From: a virus
Virus record (IMG/VR): IMGVR_UViG_3300030117_003194
Span: 1 to 26,900 of that record
Reading direction: 5' to 3' (one strand)
DNA: 26,900 nt
The notes beneath the pieces were generated by a model, which saw nothing but the letters and a program-made list of their open reading frames with translations, was not told where the DNA came from and did not search any database. Each line of letters begins with the position of its first letter. Within the stretch, counting starts at the first letter, position 1. The translations under genes were made by a program, and so were the position numbers. Shown one piece after another: positions 1-4,953 of the stretch.

Positions 1-161
1 AATTCAATTATGTAAGTTTCATACATTATATACATTGTTGATTCGGGAATACCATTGTCCTCCATATAATGTCTTATGCTTACCACTTCATTAGCGTTAT
101 CCATAAAGTCTCTAAATTCCTCGTATAAATGATCGAAAATTATATCATTCTCTGTTATCAT
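1..161 (-). CDS. Partial small hypothetical protein, cut by the window start
   Basis: An ATG at 161 opens a frame that stays open for 53 codons to the window edge (begins MITENDIIFDHLYEEFRDF). A GGGAG ribosome-binding sequence lies 7 bases before the start, inside the end of the upstream gene, and the two genes overlap by 17 bases, so they are probably translationally coupled. The visible part is acidic and looks helical. No family is recognised and the C-terminus is not in the window. Confidence 0.6.
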   Translation of the reverse strand, partial: MITENDIIFDHLYEEFRDFMDNANEVVSIRHYMEDNGIPESTMYIMYETYIIE

Positions 162-390
162 CTATGTACTCCCAGCTATCTTCTGTTACTTCTTGCATTG
201 TTTCTGCACCTACCCAAGCGGATACTATTTCATCAGCCTCTTGGTAGTTAGGATAGATAATAACGCTCTCTACCTCAATATACCTACCTTCAAAGCCATT
301 CTGTTCTAGGTCTTTGATTATGTAATCAGCTTTGCACCCAGAATGGTATCTATGTTCCAAGTCTTTGCCTTTGCCTAATAGTTTTATCAT
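145..390 (-). CDS. Small hypothetical protein, 81 aa
   Basis: An 81-residue protein with a basic N-terminus (MIKLLGKGKDLEHRYH) and an acidic C-terminal half. No domain is recognised. The ATG directly follows the TGA of the upstream gene, and an AAGAAAGGA ribosome-binding sequence lies inside the last codons of that gene, so translation is likely coupled. Its own 3' end carries the start of the next gene. It is part of a leftward run of small phage genes, probably expressed early; that timing is inferred from position and small size only. Confidence 0.75.
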   Translation of the reverse strand: MIKLLGKGKDLEHRYHSGCKADYIIKDLEQNGFEGRYIEVESVIIYPNYQEADEIVSAWVGAETMQEVTEDSWEYIDDNRE

Positions 391-750
391 TCATATTCCT
401 TTCTTGTTTATTTTATAGCTTCTATTAATTAACGACTTAATGTTAGTAAGTGCATTTTCAAACATATCTCCATATTCATCCCCTTCTTCATAATCAAAAA
501 ATGGATTGCTAGGCTTGACATAATAAAACTCATTAAATAGATTAATAAATTTTTCTTCAAGTTCTTCTTCATTAAACTCATCATAATTGATTGTACATTC
601 ATTTAATGACTCTCCACACTTAGCACACATACTATCTTTAAGTTCTGAATAATCAAGGTAGCTATCACATTCCGAGCAAATACTATCCTTTATCATATCT
701 AAAGCTTCAATGTCTGCTAGTGCTGATTGTTTTTTATTCAAAATATCCAA
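391..750 (-). CDS. Acidic zinc-ribbon-like hypothetical protein
   Basis: A 119-residue acidic protein. Two CxxC pairs, C25-x-x-C28 and C42-x-x-C45, are separated by 13 residues and form a zinc-ribbon or rubredoxin-type knuckle. The rest is Glu/Asp-rich (FNEEELEEKF and EEGDEYGDMFEN) and has no recognisable catalytic motif. The start is uncertain. The longest frame begins at a TTG at 750 with an AGAGG sequence 6 bases before it. An ATG at 776-778 overlaps the upstream stop but is in another frame, and loss of one T from the TTTT at 747-750 would join it in frame. A zinc-binding adaptor or regulator is possible, but function is unknown. Confidence 0.75.
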   Translation of the reverse strand: MDILNKKQSALADIEALDMIKDSICSECDSYLDYSELKDSMCAKCGESLNECTINYDEFNEEELEEKFINLFNEFYYVKPSNPFFDYEEGDEYGDMFENALTNIKSLINRSYKINKKGI

Positions 751-770
751 AATCTGCCTCTGCTTTCTCT

Positions 771-935
771 TTATTCATCCCCTATTTTAAAGTAATCACA
801 TAACACATCTGTTATTATGTCTTGCACATCAAATTCTATAGTATCATCTGTATCTGTACAATCCTTTATTATTTCTTCTTCAACCATTTTATCAACACAT
901 CTAATTGATAAATCTATTATAGTTTGTTTGTCCAT
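771..935 (-). CDS. Small acidic hypothetical protein, 54 aa
   Basis: A 54-residue ORF starting at an ATG at 935 (MDKQTIIDLSIRCVDKMVEE) and ending with TAA at 771. A strong AAGAAAGGAA ribosome-binding sequence precedes the ATG and matches the leader shared by several genes of this block. The protein is acidic, with a TDTDDTIEFDVQD segment, and looks mostly helical. Its stop overlaps an ATG of the following reading region. No family is recognised. Confidence 0.65.
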   Translation of the reverse strand: MDKQTIIDLSIRCVDKMVEEEIIKDCTDTDDTIEFDVQDIITDVLCDYFKIGDE

Positions 936-1045
936 ATTATTTCCTTTCTTGTTTTGTTAGATAAGAGCGTGTCAGGTCTTTTATGGAATTTTCGCATCCC
1001 TGCGGACTGCCGTTTTATCAAGTCAATCTTCAACGCTCTCATCAT
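917..1045 (-). CDS. Possible small basic peptide ORF, 42 aa
   Basis: An ORF that opens 5 bases after the stop of the upstream gene (TAA-GGGGT-ATG-ATG) and runs 42 codons. It starts MMRALKIDLIKRQSAGMRKF, is rich in Lys/Arg, and overlaps the start of the next gene by 19 bases. It differs from its acidic neighbours. The DNA is also locally G+C-rich and contains inverted repeats, so the segment could instead be a structured RNA element. No family is recognised. Confidence 0.3.
   Translation of the reverse strand: MMRALKIDLIKRQSAGMRKFHKRPDTLLSNKTRKEIIWTNKL
964..1039 (-). other. Nested inverted repeats in an intergenic spacer, possible structured RNA
   Basis: AGAGCGT at 964-970 pairs exactly with ACGCTCT at 1033-1039 across 62 bases. 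Inside, CGCA (993-996) pairs with TGCG (1001-1004). The 13-base string at 972-984 (TCAGGTCTTTTAT) also occurs at 4131-4143 beside a clear terminator hairpin. The spacer is richer in G+C than its surroundings. There is no U-run after the outer stem on the minus strand, so this is not a standard terminator. Confidence 0.3.
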
Positions 1046-1050
1046 ACCCC

Positions 1051-1371
1051 TTATACTACCTTGTTATACTTTTGTTCCAATTCTTTTCTAGTTTTATCTT
1101 GGTCTTTGATAATGGTATCTACAATAAAGTCGTGATACCAATCTCCCCGCCACGAGTTCTTCATAAACCTAGTCTCTTCTTCATTGATAAGTATATCAAG
1201 GTCTAGTATTGCCGTTCTGACGTTATCTCCGTTAATCAGTTCGCCATCTTCGTTATGGTCAGGGAAGTGAACAAATACTTTCCTTTCGTTGTCATCATCT
1301 ACTACGATTCCCGTATAGAAACCATCTCCACATACTCCGTTCCTATGATATGATAATTGTGTTATTTTCAT
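1051..1371 (-). CDS. Hypothetical protein, 106 aa
   Basis: A 106-residue protein beginning MKITQLSYHRNGVCGDGFYT. The N-terminal half looks beta-rich (GFYTGIVVDDDNERKVFVHF) and may form a small barrel-like fold. The C-terminal half is helical and charged (TIIKDQDKTRKELEQKYNKV). The start is supported by an AAGAAAGGAAAA leader a few bases before the ATG, a leader shared with neighbouring genes. No catalytic motif or family is recognised. Confidence 0.75.
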   Translation of the reverse strand: MKITQLSYHRNGVCGDGFYTGIVVDDDNERKVFVHFPDHNEDGELINGDNVRTAILDLDILINEEETRFMKNSWRGDWYHDFIVDTIIKDQDKTRKELEQKYNKVV

Positions 1372-1433
1372 TGTTATTTTCCTTTCTTGTTTCGATCAAA
1401 ATTGTTGTATTATAAATCCTTCTTCGTATTCGA

Positions 1434-1748
1434 TTACCATTCTTGCACTATAATCATATTATCAAATTCGCCACTAAATTCTATTACATTAGTCCAACCC
1501 TTTAATGCATCTATATCTTTTATTAGGTTTAAGGAGTCTCCAAAATCATCTTTCCATTCTTTAAAGCTATTGTATTCTGTAAAGTCGCAACATATCGCAA
1601 TCGCATCTAATTCCATCTCAAATCCTGTATCTTCTTCTAATTGTGTAAGGTATTCGTATAGTGCAATCTTACCTTCGTATGAAAAATGATTTTTGTAAGT
1701 ACCTTGAAAGGCATTTATAAAGTCGTGTTCATTTATTGTTCTCTTCAT
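1434..1748 (-). CDS. Conserved-looking phage hypothetical protein, 104 aa
   Basis: A 104-residue protein. The core (FSYEGKIALYEYLTQLEED, then LDAIAICCDFTEYNSFKEW) resembles a small family of unknown function often seen in phages, with the same order of an aromatic-Tyr-Glu helix, a Leu-Glu-Glu-Asp-Thr-Gly turn and an ICC strand followed by acidic helices. That resemblance is from memory and was not searched. A GGGAG sequence precedes the ATG, and the start overlaps the stop of the upstream 45-aa gene as ATGA, so the two are probably coupled. Confidence 0.8.
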   Translation of the reverse strand: MKRTINEHDFINAFQGTYKNHFSYEGKIALYEYLTQLEEDTGFEMELDAIAICCDFTEYNSFKEWKDDFGDSLNLIKDIDALKGWTNVIEFSGEFDNMIIVQEW

Positions 1749-1882
1749 TTTATATCTCCCGCCTTATCCAATTTATTTATTATTTTTTTGAAATCCTTAT
1801 TAAAATCACAAAGAGTGTTAATATCTACCCTTCTTTGCAATTCTTTTAATTCTTCAATTATTGTTAGCGTTATCATATTCAT
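1745..1882 (-). CDS. Small helical hypothetical protein, 45 aa
   Basis: A 45-residue ORF starting MNMITLTIIEELKELQRRVD and ending at a TGA that overlaps the next gene's ATG (ATGA). A near-perfect GGGAGG ribosome-binding sequence lies 5 bases before the start. The promoter-like motif at 1903-1932 sits immediately upstream and would give a leader of about 14 bases. The peptide looks like one amphipathic helix followed by a Lys/Asp-rich helix. No family is recognised. The start signals make it a credible gene. Confidence 0.65.
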   Translation of the reverse strand: MNMITLTIIEELKELQRRVDINTLCDFNKDFKKIINKLDKAGDIK

Positions 1883-1902
1883 TTTTCCTCCCTTGTTTAC
1901 TT

Positions 1903-1932
1903 ATCTAATGCTTAACTATTTAAAAAGTTCCA
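1903..1932 (-). promoter_or_regulatory. Leftward promoter-like motif, copy 1
   Basis: On the minus strand TGGAAC (1932-1927) is followed 18 bases later by TTAGAT (1908-1903). The same TGGAAC-N18-hexamer layout occurs at 3141-3170, 3698-3727 and 6218-6247. It precedes the 45-aa gene starting at 1882. This copy has the weakest -10-like hexamer. Promoter activity is inferred. Confidence 0.4.
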
Positions 1933-1934
1933 AA

Positions 1935-2177
1935 TTAAATTAGCATCTGATATATTATTCCAGATTCATTTGCATTAAAACATAATACTGCTATCTCTTC
2001 ATCATCTGCATTATCTCTTAGTGTTACATAGCTTTCCCCTTCTTCGTGGTCTTCGTCTAATTCATAGCTATATAAGTAATAATCGTCATTATGTTGTAAC
2101 ATCTCCCCACCTTTTAAAGACTTTACTAAATCAATAGTAATTCCTTCTATCGCTTTATCAAATTGTTTATCTGTCAT
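1935..2177 (-). CDS. Acidic hypothetical protein, 80 aa
   Basis: An 80-residue acidic protein: an N-terminal helix (MTDKQFDKAIEGITIDLVKS), then a segment with alternating strands and Asp/Glu-rich loops (YSYELDEDHEEGESYVTLRD) and an LCFNANESGIIYQ strand near the end. A GAGGAG ribosome-binding sequence overlaps the end of the upstream gene, whose stop is only 2 bases before this ATG. No family is recognised. Confidence 0.75.
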   Translation of the reverse strand: MTDKQFDKAIEGITIDLVKSLKGGEMLQHNDDYYLYSYELDEDHEEGESYVTLRDNADDEEIAVLCFNANESGIIYQMLI

Positions 2178-2179
2178 TT

Positions 2180-2413
2180 TTAATACTCCTCTAGTCCTTC
2201 TTTTAGTTCTGCTTTTGCTTTTTCTATATCATCATTTTCTATTTCTATAAACATATCAGCATTGTTAAATGCATCTAATCCGTAGAACTCATCTATTTTA
2301 CTATCATTTTCGTTAGTCTGTAATAATACATCAATCGCATCTTCTTCATTTTTATCTTCACATTCTATATAATGTAATTCATATTTAATTACTCTAAATA
2401 AATACTTTTTCAT
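2180..2413 (-). CDS. Acidic hypothetical protein, 77 aa
   Basis: A 77-residue protein beginning MKKYLFRVIKYELHYIECED, which suggests an N-terminal beta hairpin followed by a helix (EEDAIDVLLQ). The remainder is very acidic (ENDDIEKAKAELKEGLEEY). The architecture is like small alpha/beta phage proteins of unknown function. The start has an AAAGGAAATA leader, as in several neighbours. It is followed at once by the next gene. No catalytic residues are evident. Confidence 0.75.
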   Translation of the reverse strand: MKKYLFRVIKYELHYIECEDKNEEDAIDVLLQTNENDSKIDEFYGLDAFNNADMFIEIENDDIEKAKAELKEGLEEY

Positions 2414-2425
2414 ATTATTTCCTTT

Positions 2426-2689
2426 CTAATATGTTTCTTCTATGTGGTAAACTCTTTCAAAACTTATTAAATCGTACTTATTTCTATAATCCCAAATAAC
2501 AGAATATAAATTTGTCCAAGTTTCAGTATGGAATATATCTATCATATCTTCCTGAGAATGCATACTAATTGTGAAATTGTCATCTAGTTCTATATCTTGT
2601 CCATTCTCCATACTTTTTAACATTTTTTTAGTTATTTTATCAAATGGTATATTCTTATCTAGTGTTTTTACCAGTCTTGTTTCTTGCAT
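2426..2689 (-). CDS. Hypothetical protein, 87 aa
   Basis: An 87-residue protein. Residues 1-35 are helical and lysine-rich (ITKKMLKSMENGQDIEL). The second half has aromatic residues likely to form strands (FTISMHSQEDMIDIFHTETW, then LYSVIWDYRNKYDL). A GGAGG ribosome-binding sequence precedes the ATG. That sequence also encodes the Trp-Arg end of a 10-codon leader ORF at 2691-2723, so expression may be coupled. No family is recognised. Confidence 0.7.
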   Translation of the reverse strand: MQETRLVKTLDKNIPFDKITKKMLKSMENGQDIELDDNFTISMHSQEDMIDIFHTETWTNLYSVIWDYRNKYDLISFERVYHIEETY

Positions 2690-2690
2690 A

Positions 2691-2723
2691 TTATATCCTC
2701 CAATTTTTATATGGTAAAGTCAT
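2691..2723 (-). CDS. Possible leader peptide, 10 codons
   Basis: ATAGGAGAAAATAAA precedes an ATG at 2723 that encodes MTLPYKNWRI and stops at 2691. The Trp-Arg codons (TGG AGG) form the ribosome-binding sequence of the following gene, and the TAA lies immediately before its ATG. This layout fits translational coupling by a leader peptide. It may also be only a chance mini-ORF, because ten codons carry little statistical weight. Confidence 0.25.
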   Translation of the reverse strand: MTLPYKNWRI

Positions 2724-2739
2724 TTTATTTTCTCCTATT

Positions 2740-2946
2740 TTAGTTTATTTTTAGGATGTCAATCTCTATCTCGTATCCATATTCATAAGCAACATAATTT
2801 ATGTGCTTTGATGTTGTTTTACTCCACCAAGCAAGAGGTGTAATTGTTCTTGTTTCGTGGTCAATCTTTGCTACCTTTGTATTATAGCTATAGACGTGAT
2901 TGTCTGTAGCTCTTAGATTCTGTTTATATTTGTCGAATGTTCTCAT
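2740..2946 (-). CDS. Small phage protein with a WWSKTTSKHINYVA motif, 68 aa
   Basis: A 68-residue protein. The C-terminal half contains the distinctive string WWSKTTSKHINYVA, preceded by a beta segment (KVAKIDHETRTITPLA). Similar Trp-Trp-Ser-x-Thr-Thr-x-Lys-His-Ile-Asn-Tyr strings occur, as I recall, in short phage proteins of unknown function; this was not searched. AAGGAGCAAAAACA precedes the ATG. The gene follows a 51-aa gene with a 14-base gap. Function is unknown. Confidence 0.8.
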   Translation of the reverse strand: MRTFDKYKQNLRATDNHVYSYNTKVAKIDHETRTITPLAWWSKTTSKHINYVAYEYGYEIEIDILKIN

Positions 2947-2960
2947 TGTTTTTGCTCCTT

Positions 2961-3116
2961 TTATTCTGTTATTGATTGTAGTTTAAATTCTTTCCAAACT
3001 TTTAAAAAATCTCCTACTTTTAGCCAAGTTTCTAATTCGCTTTCGTTTGTATATGTTTTCTCTAGTTCATCAATTTTATCGTATAAGTTTTGTAAGTCTT
3101 TCATTTCGTTATGCAT
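2961..3116 (-). CDS. Small helical hypothetical protein, 51 aa
   Basis: A 51-residue ORF starting MHNEMKDLQNLYDKIDELEK and ending with TAA at 2961. An AAGGAG ribosome-binding sequence lies 9 bases before the ATG, and the promoter-like motif at 3141-3170 lies just upstream. The sequence suggests a coiled or paired helix (LYDKIDELEKTYTNESELE) followed by a Trp-containing helix (WLKVGDFLKVWKEFK). No family is recognised. Confidence 0.65.
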   Translation of the reverse strand: MHNEMKDLQNLYDKIDELEKTYTNESELETWLKVGDFLKVWKEFKLQSITE

Positions 3117-3140
3117 TGTTTTTTTCTCCTTGTTATGTCT

Positions 3141-3170
3141 TATATACTATTTAAAATAAATTTTGTTCCA
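3141..3170 (-). promoter_or_regulatory. Leftward promoter-like motif, copy 2
   Basis: On the minus strand TGGAAC (3170-3165) and TATATA (3146-3141) are separated by 18 bases, with AGTATATAAG around the -10-like box. The predicted start is near 3134, giving a leader of about 18 bases for the gene at 3116. The copy at 3698-3727 has the same spacing and the same AGTATATA core. It lies just after the GC hairpin at 3183-3200. Confidence 0.5.
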
Positions 3171-3182
3171 TCTTTTTTTAGT

Positions 3183-3200
3183 GGGGGGCTTTCGCCCCCC
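3183..3200. terminator. GC-rich hairpin with an oriented T-run
   Basis: A perfect 7-bp stem, GGGGGGC (3183-3189) with GCCCCCC (3194-3200), closes a 4-base loop that reads GAAA on the minus strand. It lies 7 bases beyond the stop of the leftward gene ending at 3208. The T-rich run (TTTTATTTTATTT, 3201-3213) follows on the plus strand, whereas the minus strand continues with ACTAAAAAAA. As drawn it is a standard intrinsic terminator for rightward transcripts, and for leftward ones only a hairpin without a U-run. Confidence 0.7.
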
Positions 3201-3207
3201 TTTTATT

Positions 3208-3387
3208 TTATTTGCTCCAATAATAAGCAAAGCCATTTCCGTAAGTGTAGCAATCAAAATTAATATCTGTATAGCCTCTTTTTATTCTATCTTGTGGCTC
3301 AATATCTCTTAATATCATATTATGGCTATTAATTACTTTGCCTATATCTTTTTTAGTTAGTTTCATTCCTTGATAGTATTTCTTCAT
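3208..3387 (-). CDS. Hypothetical protein, 59 aa
   Basis: A 59-residue ORF starting MKKYYQGMKLTKKDIGKVIN and ending with an aromatic tail (NGFAYYWSK). The ATG lies 1 base beyond the stop of the upstream gene. The upstream gene's Trp-Ser-Lys end (TGGAGT) supplies a GGAG ribosome-binding sequence. The DNA around its own stop (TGGAGC AAA TAA AAT) is nearly the same, but there a hairpin follows instead of a gene. No family is recognised. Confidence 0.65.
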   Translation of the reverse strand: MKKYYQGMKLTKKDIGKVINSHNMILRDIEPQDRIKRGYTDINFDCYTYGNGFAYYWSK

Positions 3388-3388
3388 T

Positions 3389-3658
3389 TTATTTACTCCA
3401 AACTCCTAGACCTTGATTCTCATAATTATCATTACTCATTATTTCTACTAAATCATCTCTTAATTCTTCCCAAATATTAAACTCTGCCATATATCTTAAA
3501 GCGTCTAAAATAGCACCATCAAAAGCAATAGAGCCGTCATTATGATAATGAACCAATATACCCCATTTTTCTTTAGAGTCATTTGAATTGCATTCTTTGT
3601 TAATATTATCTACCCACTTTTTAATTAATCTACTTACGTTTTTCTGTGTTTTATTCAT
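3389..3658 (-). CDS. Hypothetical protein, 89 aa
   Basis: An 89-residue protein beginning MNKTQKNVSRLIKKWVDNIN. A longer frame starts at an ATG at 3691, but the ATG at 3658 is preferred. It has an AGGAG sequence 8 bases upstream, and the promoter-like motif at 3698-3727 predicts transcription starting at about 3691, which would leave the longer form without a leader. The protein has a Lys-rich first helix, a strand pair (WGILVHYHNDGSIAFDG) and a helical acidic end. It ends in Trp-Ser-Lys, as does the next gene. No family is recognised. Confidence 0.75.
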   Translation of the reverse strand: MNKTQKNVSRLIKKWVDNINKECNSNDSKEKWGILVHYHNDGSIAFDGAILDALRYMAEFNIWEELRDDLVEIMSNDNYENQGLGVWSK

Positions 3659-3697
3659 TGTCTTTTCTCCTATTTTGTGTGTGTGTTTCATTTGTAG

Positions 3698-3727
3698 TAT
3701 ATACTATATAGTACAAGAAAAGTTCCA
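3698..3727 (-). promoter_or_regulatory. Leftward promoter-like motif, copy 3
   Basis: TGGAAC (3727-3722, minus strand) and TATATA (3703-3698) are 18 bases apart, with an AGTATATA core as in copy 2. It lies directly upstream of the 89-aa gene and fits the choice of the downstream ATG at 3658. Activity is inferred from recurrence and position. Confidence 0.5.
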
Positions 3728-3895
3728 TATTTTTATTATTTAATTATATTAATTGGTTCTATCTTATATTATTAAATAATGCCCCCCCTTTTATTTATTT
3801 TATTAGGTTTGTTGTATAACTTGTTGTCTACTCCTTTTAATATAAATTATAATAATAATAGATGATTTAATTATATCTGCTTTAAATGGGGCATT
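3728..3895. other. AT-rich non-coding spacer with a distant inverted repeat
   Basis: No ORF with a credible start was seen on either strand. AATGCCCC at 3778-3785 is an exact inverted copy of GGGGCATT at 3888-3895, with a 102-base spacer. The C-run plus TTTTATTTATTTTATT at 3782-3804 resembles the right arm and T-run of the hairpin at 3183-3213, but it lacks a nearby G-rich partner. The segment leads into the repeat array at 3902-4076. Confidence 0.4.
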
Positions 3896-3901
3896 CTATG
3901 T

Positions 3902-4076
3902 AAAATAGCTAGAACGCCTATATATAGCCATATTAACAGAAAAACCCCGTAAAACAGCTAAAATGCCTACGTGAACATCATTTTAATATATATTCTATCA
4001 AAAATAGCTGATGACCTACCTACGTGAACAGAATAATAATAAAATAATCTACTTACGTGAACTACCTACGTGAACA
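3902..4076. repeat. Degenerate ~50-bp repeats with CCTACGTGAACA boxes
   Basis: AAAATAGCT (3902), AAAACAGCT (3951) and AAAATAGCT (4001) recur at 49- and 50-base steps, each followed by a G/ACCTA-type core. The box CCTACGTGAACA occurs exactly at 3966-3977, 4019-4030 and 4065-4076, and as CTTACGTGAAC at 4052-4062. Box spacings are 53, 33 and 13 bases. The gap holds no gene. Iteron-like protein binding sites, at an origin or control region, are the simplest reading. Confidence 0.65.
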
Positions 4077-4103
4077 AACCCCTTAATAAAAAATAATAGA
4101 AAC

Positions 4104-4135
4104 AAAAAAAGAGCAGTTTATAGACTTGCTCAGGT
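4104..4135 (-). terminator. Intrinsic terminator, hairpin family copy 1
   Basis: On the minus strand GAGC-A-AGT-CTATAA-ACT-GCTC forms a 7-bp stem with one bulge, followed directly by a run of seven T (4110-4104). It lies 15 bases after the stop of the 71-aa gene. The 5' side reads ACCTGAGCAAG, shared with copies at 4399-4423 and 4919-4943. Confidence 0.8.
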
Positions 4136-4150
4136 CTTTTATTATTGTTA

Positions 4151-4366
4151 TTACATCTCATACGGGTTATTCATAGCAAAGTCTGCCATTTCTTTACTAG
4201 TAAACTCACATTTATCATTCTCTACAATCTCTTTTATTTGGAATGTTAGATTTTCTAAATATCCCCATACAATGGGTTCAATATATGGATTATCAGCATT
4301 TCTTGTAATTGAGGCTTGCATCTTTTCAATGATATCATAGATCTTATGTTTATCTTTTTTCTTCAT
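4151..4366 (-). CDS. Hypothetical protein, 71 aa
   Basis: A 71-residue protein that looks mostly helical. It starts with a lysine-rich helix (MKKKDKHKIYDIIEKMQASI) and has a central helix (WGYLENLTFQIKEIVEND) and a short acidic/aromatic end (EMADFAMNNPYEM). AAAGGAAATACT precedes the ATG. It sits alone between two hairpins of the same family, so it may be expressed as a separate unit or by read-through from the HNH gene. No family is recognised. Confidence 0.75.
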   Translation of the reverse strand: MKKKDKHKIYDIIEKMQASITRNADNPYIEPIVWGYLENLTFQIKEIVENDKCEFTSKEMADFAMNNPYEM

Positions 4367-4398
4367 AGTATTTCCTTTTGTTTAGTTAATTAAATCTT

Positions 4399-4423
4399 GA
4401 GCCTTTTATACACTTGCTCAGGT
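4399..4423 (-). terminator. Hairpin family copy 2, weak terminator
   Basis: The minus strand reads ACCTGAGCAAG...GGCTC with GAGC/GCTC arms (4419-4416 and 4402-4399), about 22 bases after the HNH gene stop. The stem is shorter than in copies 1 and 3, and the following AAGATTTAATT has no clean U-run, so termination is probably partial. Confidence 0.45.
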
Positions 4424-4444
4424 GTTGGCGTGTCCTCAGTTAAA

Positions 4445-4888
4445 TTAAGAGTGTGCTTCGTGGACTACTTTGTTATGTAGTTCCATATGGCAGTTAAAAC
4501 ATATTACAATACACTTTTTTATTTCTTTCATTATTGTATTCCATCCGTATCTTTTTATCATATTACCAACATTTTCTAATTTATTAGCATCGTGGTGATG
4601 AAAGTTTAAAACAGCAGTAGAAAAATGCTTTCCTCTTGTTTTCTTTGAGTAACCACATACGGCACAGCTACATTTAGACTTATATTCCTTTAATTTCTGA
4701 CCTTTCCCATACCTACCACTAGGTAAATTCTTTTTTCGCTCCCAGTGGCAAGGTTTACATTGGTGTCTGCGGTATGGATTACCATTAATATCTAATCCAT
4801 TTCTACCACCTCCACCACCTGATTTAGGAAATTCAGTAATAGGTTTAACAGCTAAGCATTCTGTGCAGCTTCTCTTATCTTCTAGCAT
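4445..4888 (-). CDS. HNH homing-type endonuclease
   Basis: A 147-residue predicted DNA-cleaving protein. The N-terminal half has two CxxC pairs (C8/C11 and C44/C47), a likely zinc finger for DNA contact. The C-terminal half is an HNH nuclease: C75-x-x-C78 zinc knuckle, a His-rich beta strand (NFHHHD, H97-H99) holding the catalytic histidine, a helix, then C130-x-x-C133 with H134 and H138. This matches the usual order of phage free-standing HNH enzymes, which nick or cut DNA and can spread their own genes. AAAGGA precedes the ATG. The gene is bracketed by two copies of one hairpin family, which suggests a movable module. The target is unknown. Confidence 0.9.
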   Translation of the reverse strand: MLEDKRSCTECLAVKPITEFPKSGGGGGRNGLDINGNPYRRHQCKPCHWERKKNLPSGRYGKGQKLKEYKSKCSCAVCGYSKKTRGKHFSTAVLNFHHHDANKLENVGNMIKRYGWNTIMKEIKKCIVICFNCHMELHNKVVHEAHS

Positions 4889-4910
4889 TGTAGATCCTTT
4901 GATTTGGTTT

Positions 4911-4943
4911 AAAAGAGTGAGCAGTTTTACAACTTGCTCAGGT
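4911..4943 (-). terminator. Hairpin family copy 3 after the DUF932 gene
   Basis: On the minus strand GAGC-A-AGTT-GTAA-AACT-GCTC gives an 8-bp stem with one bulge and a 4-base loop, followed by ACTCTTTT. It begins about 11 bases after the stop of the DUF932 gene. The shared ACCTGAGCAAG 5' side and matching arms make it a clear relative of the hairpin at 4111-4135. Confidence 0.65.
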
Positions 4944-4953
4944 TGGTTTGGAG

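Noticed and set aside
1396-1440. 14-codon ORF (MVIEYEEGFIIQQF) overlapping the stop of the 104-aa gene
   Set aside because: Too short to judge, with no clear ribosome-binding sequence; may be coupled, but evidence is weaker than for the other small ORFs.
3208-3400. Shared Trp-Ser-Lys ends of two neighbouring genes as a protein motif
   Set aside because: Only three residues match; better explained by the TGGAG DNA sequence serving as a ribosome-binding site.
3902-4076. CRISPR array
   Set aside because: The repeated box is only 12 bases, spacings are unequal (53, 33, 13), and no cas gene is present.
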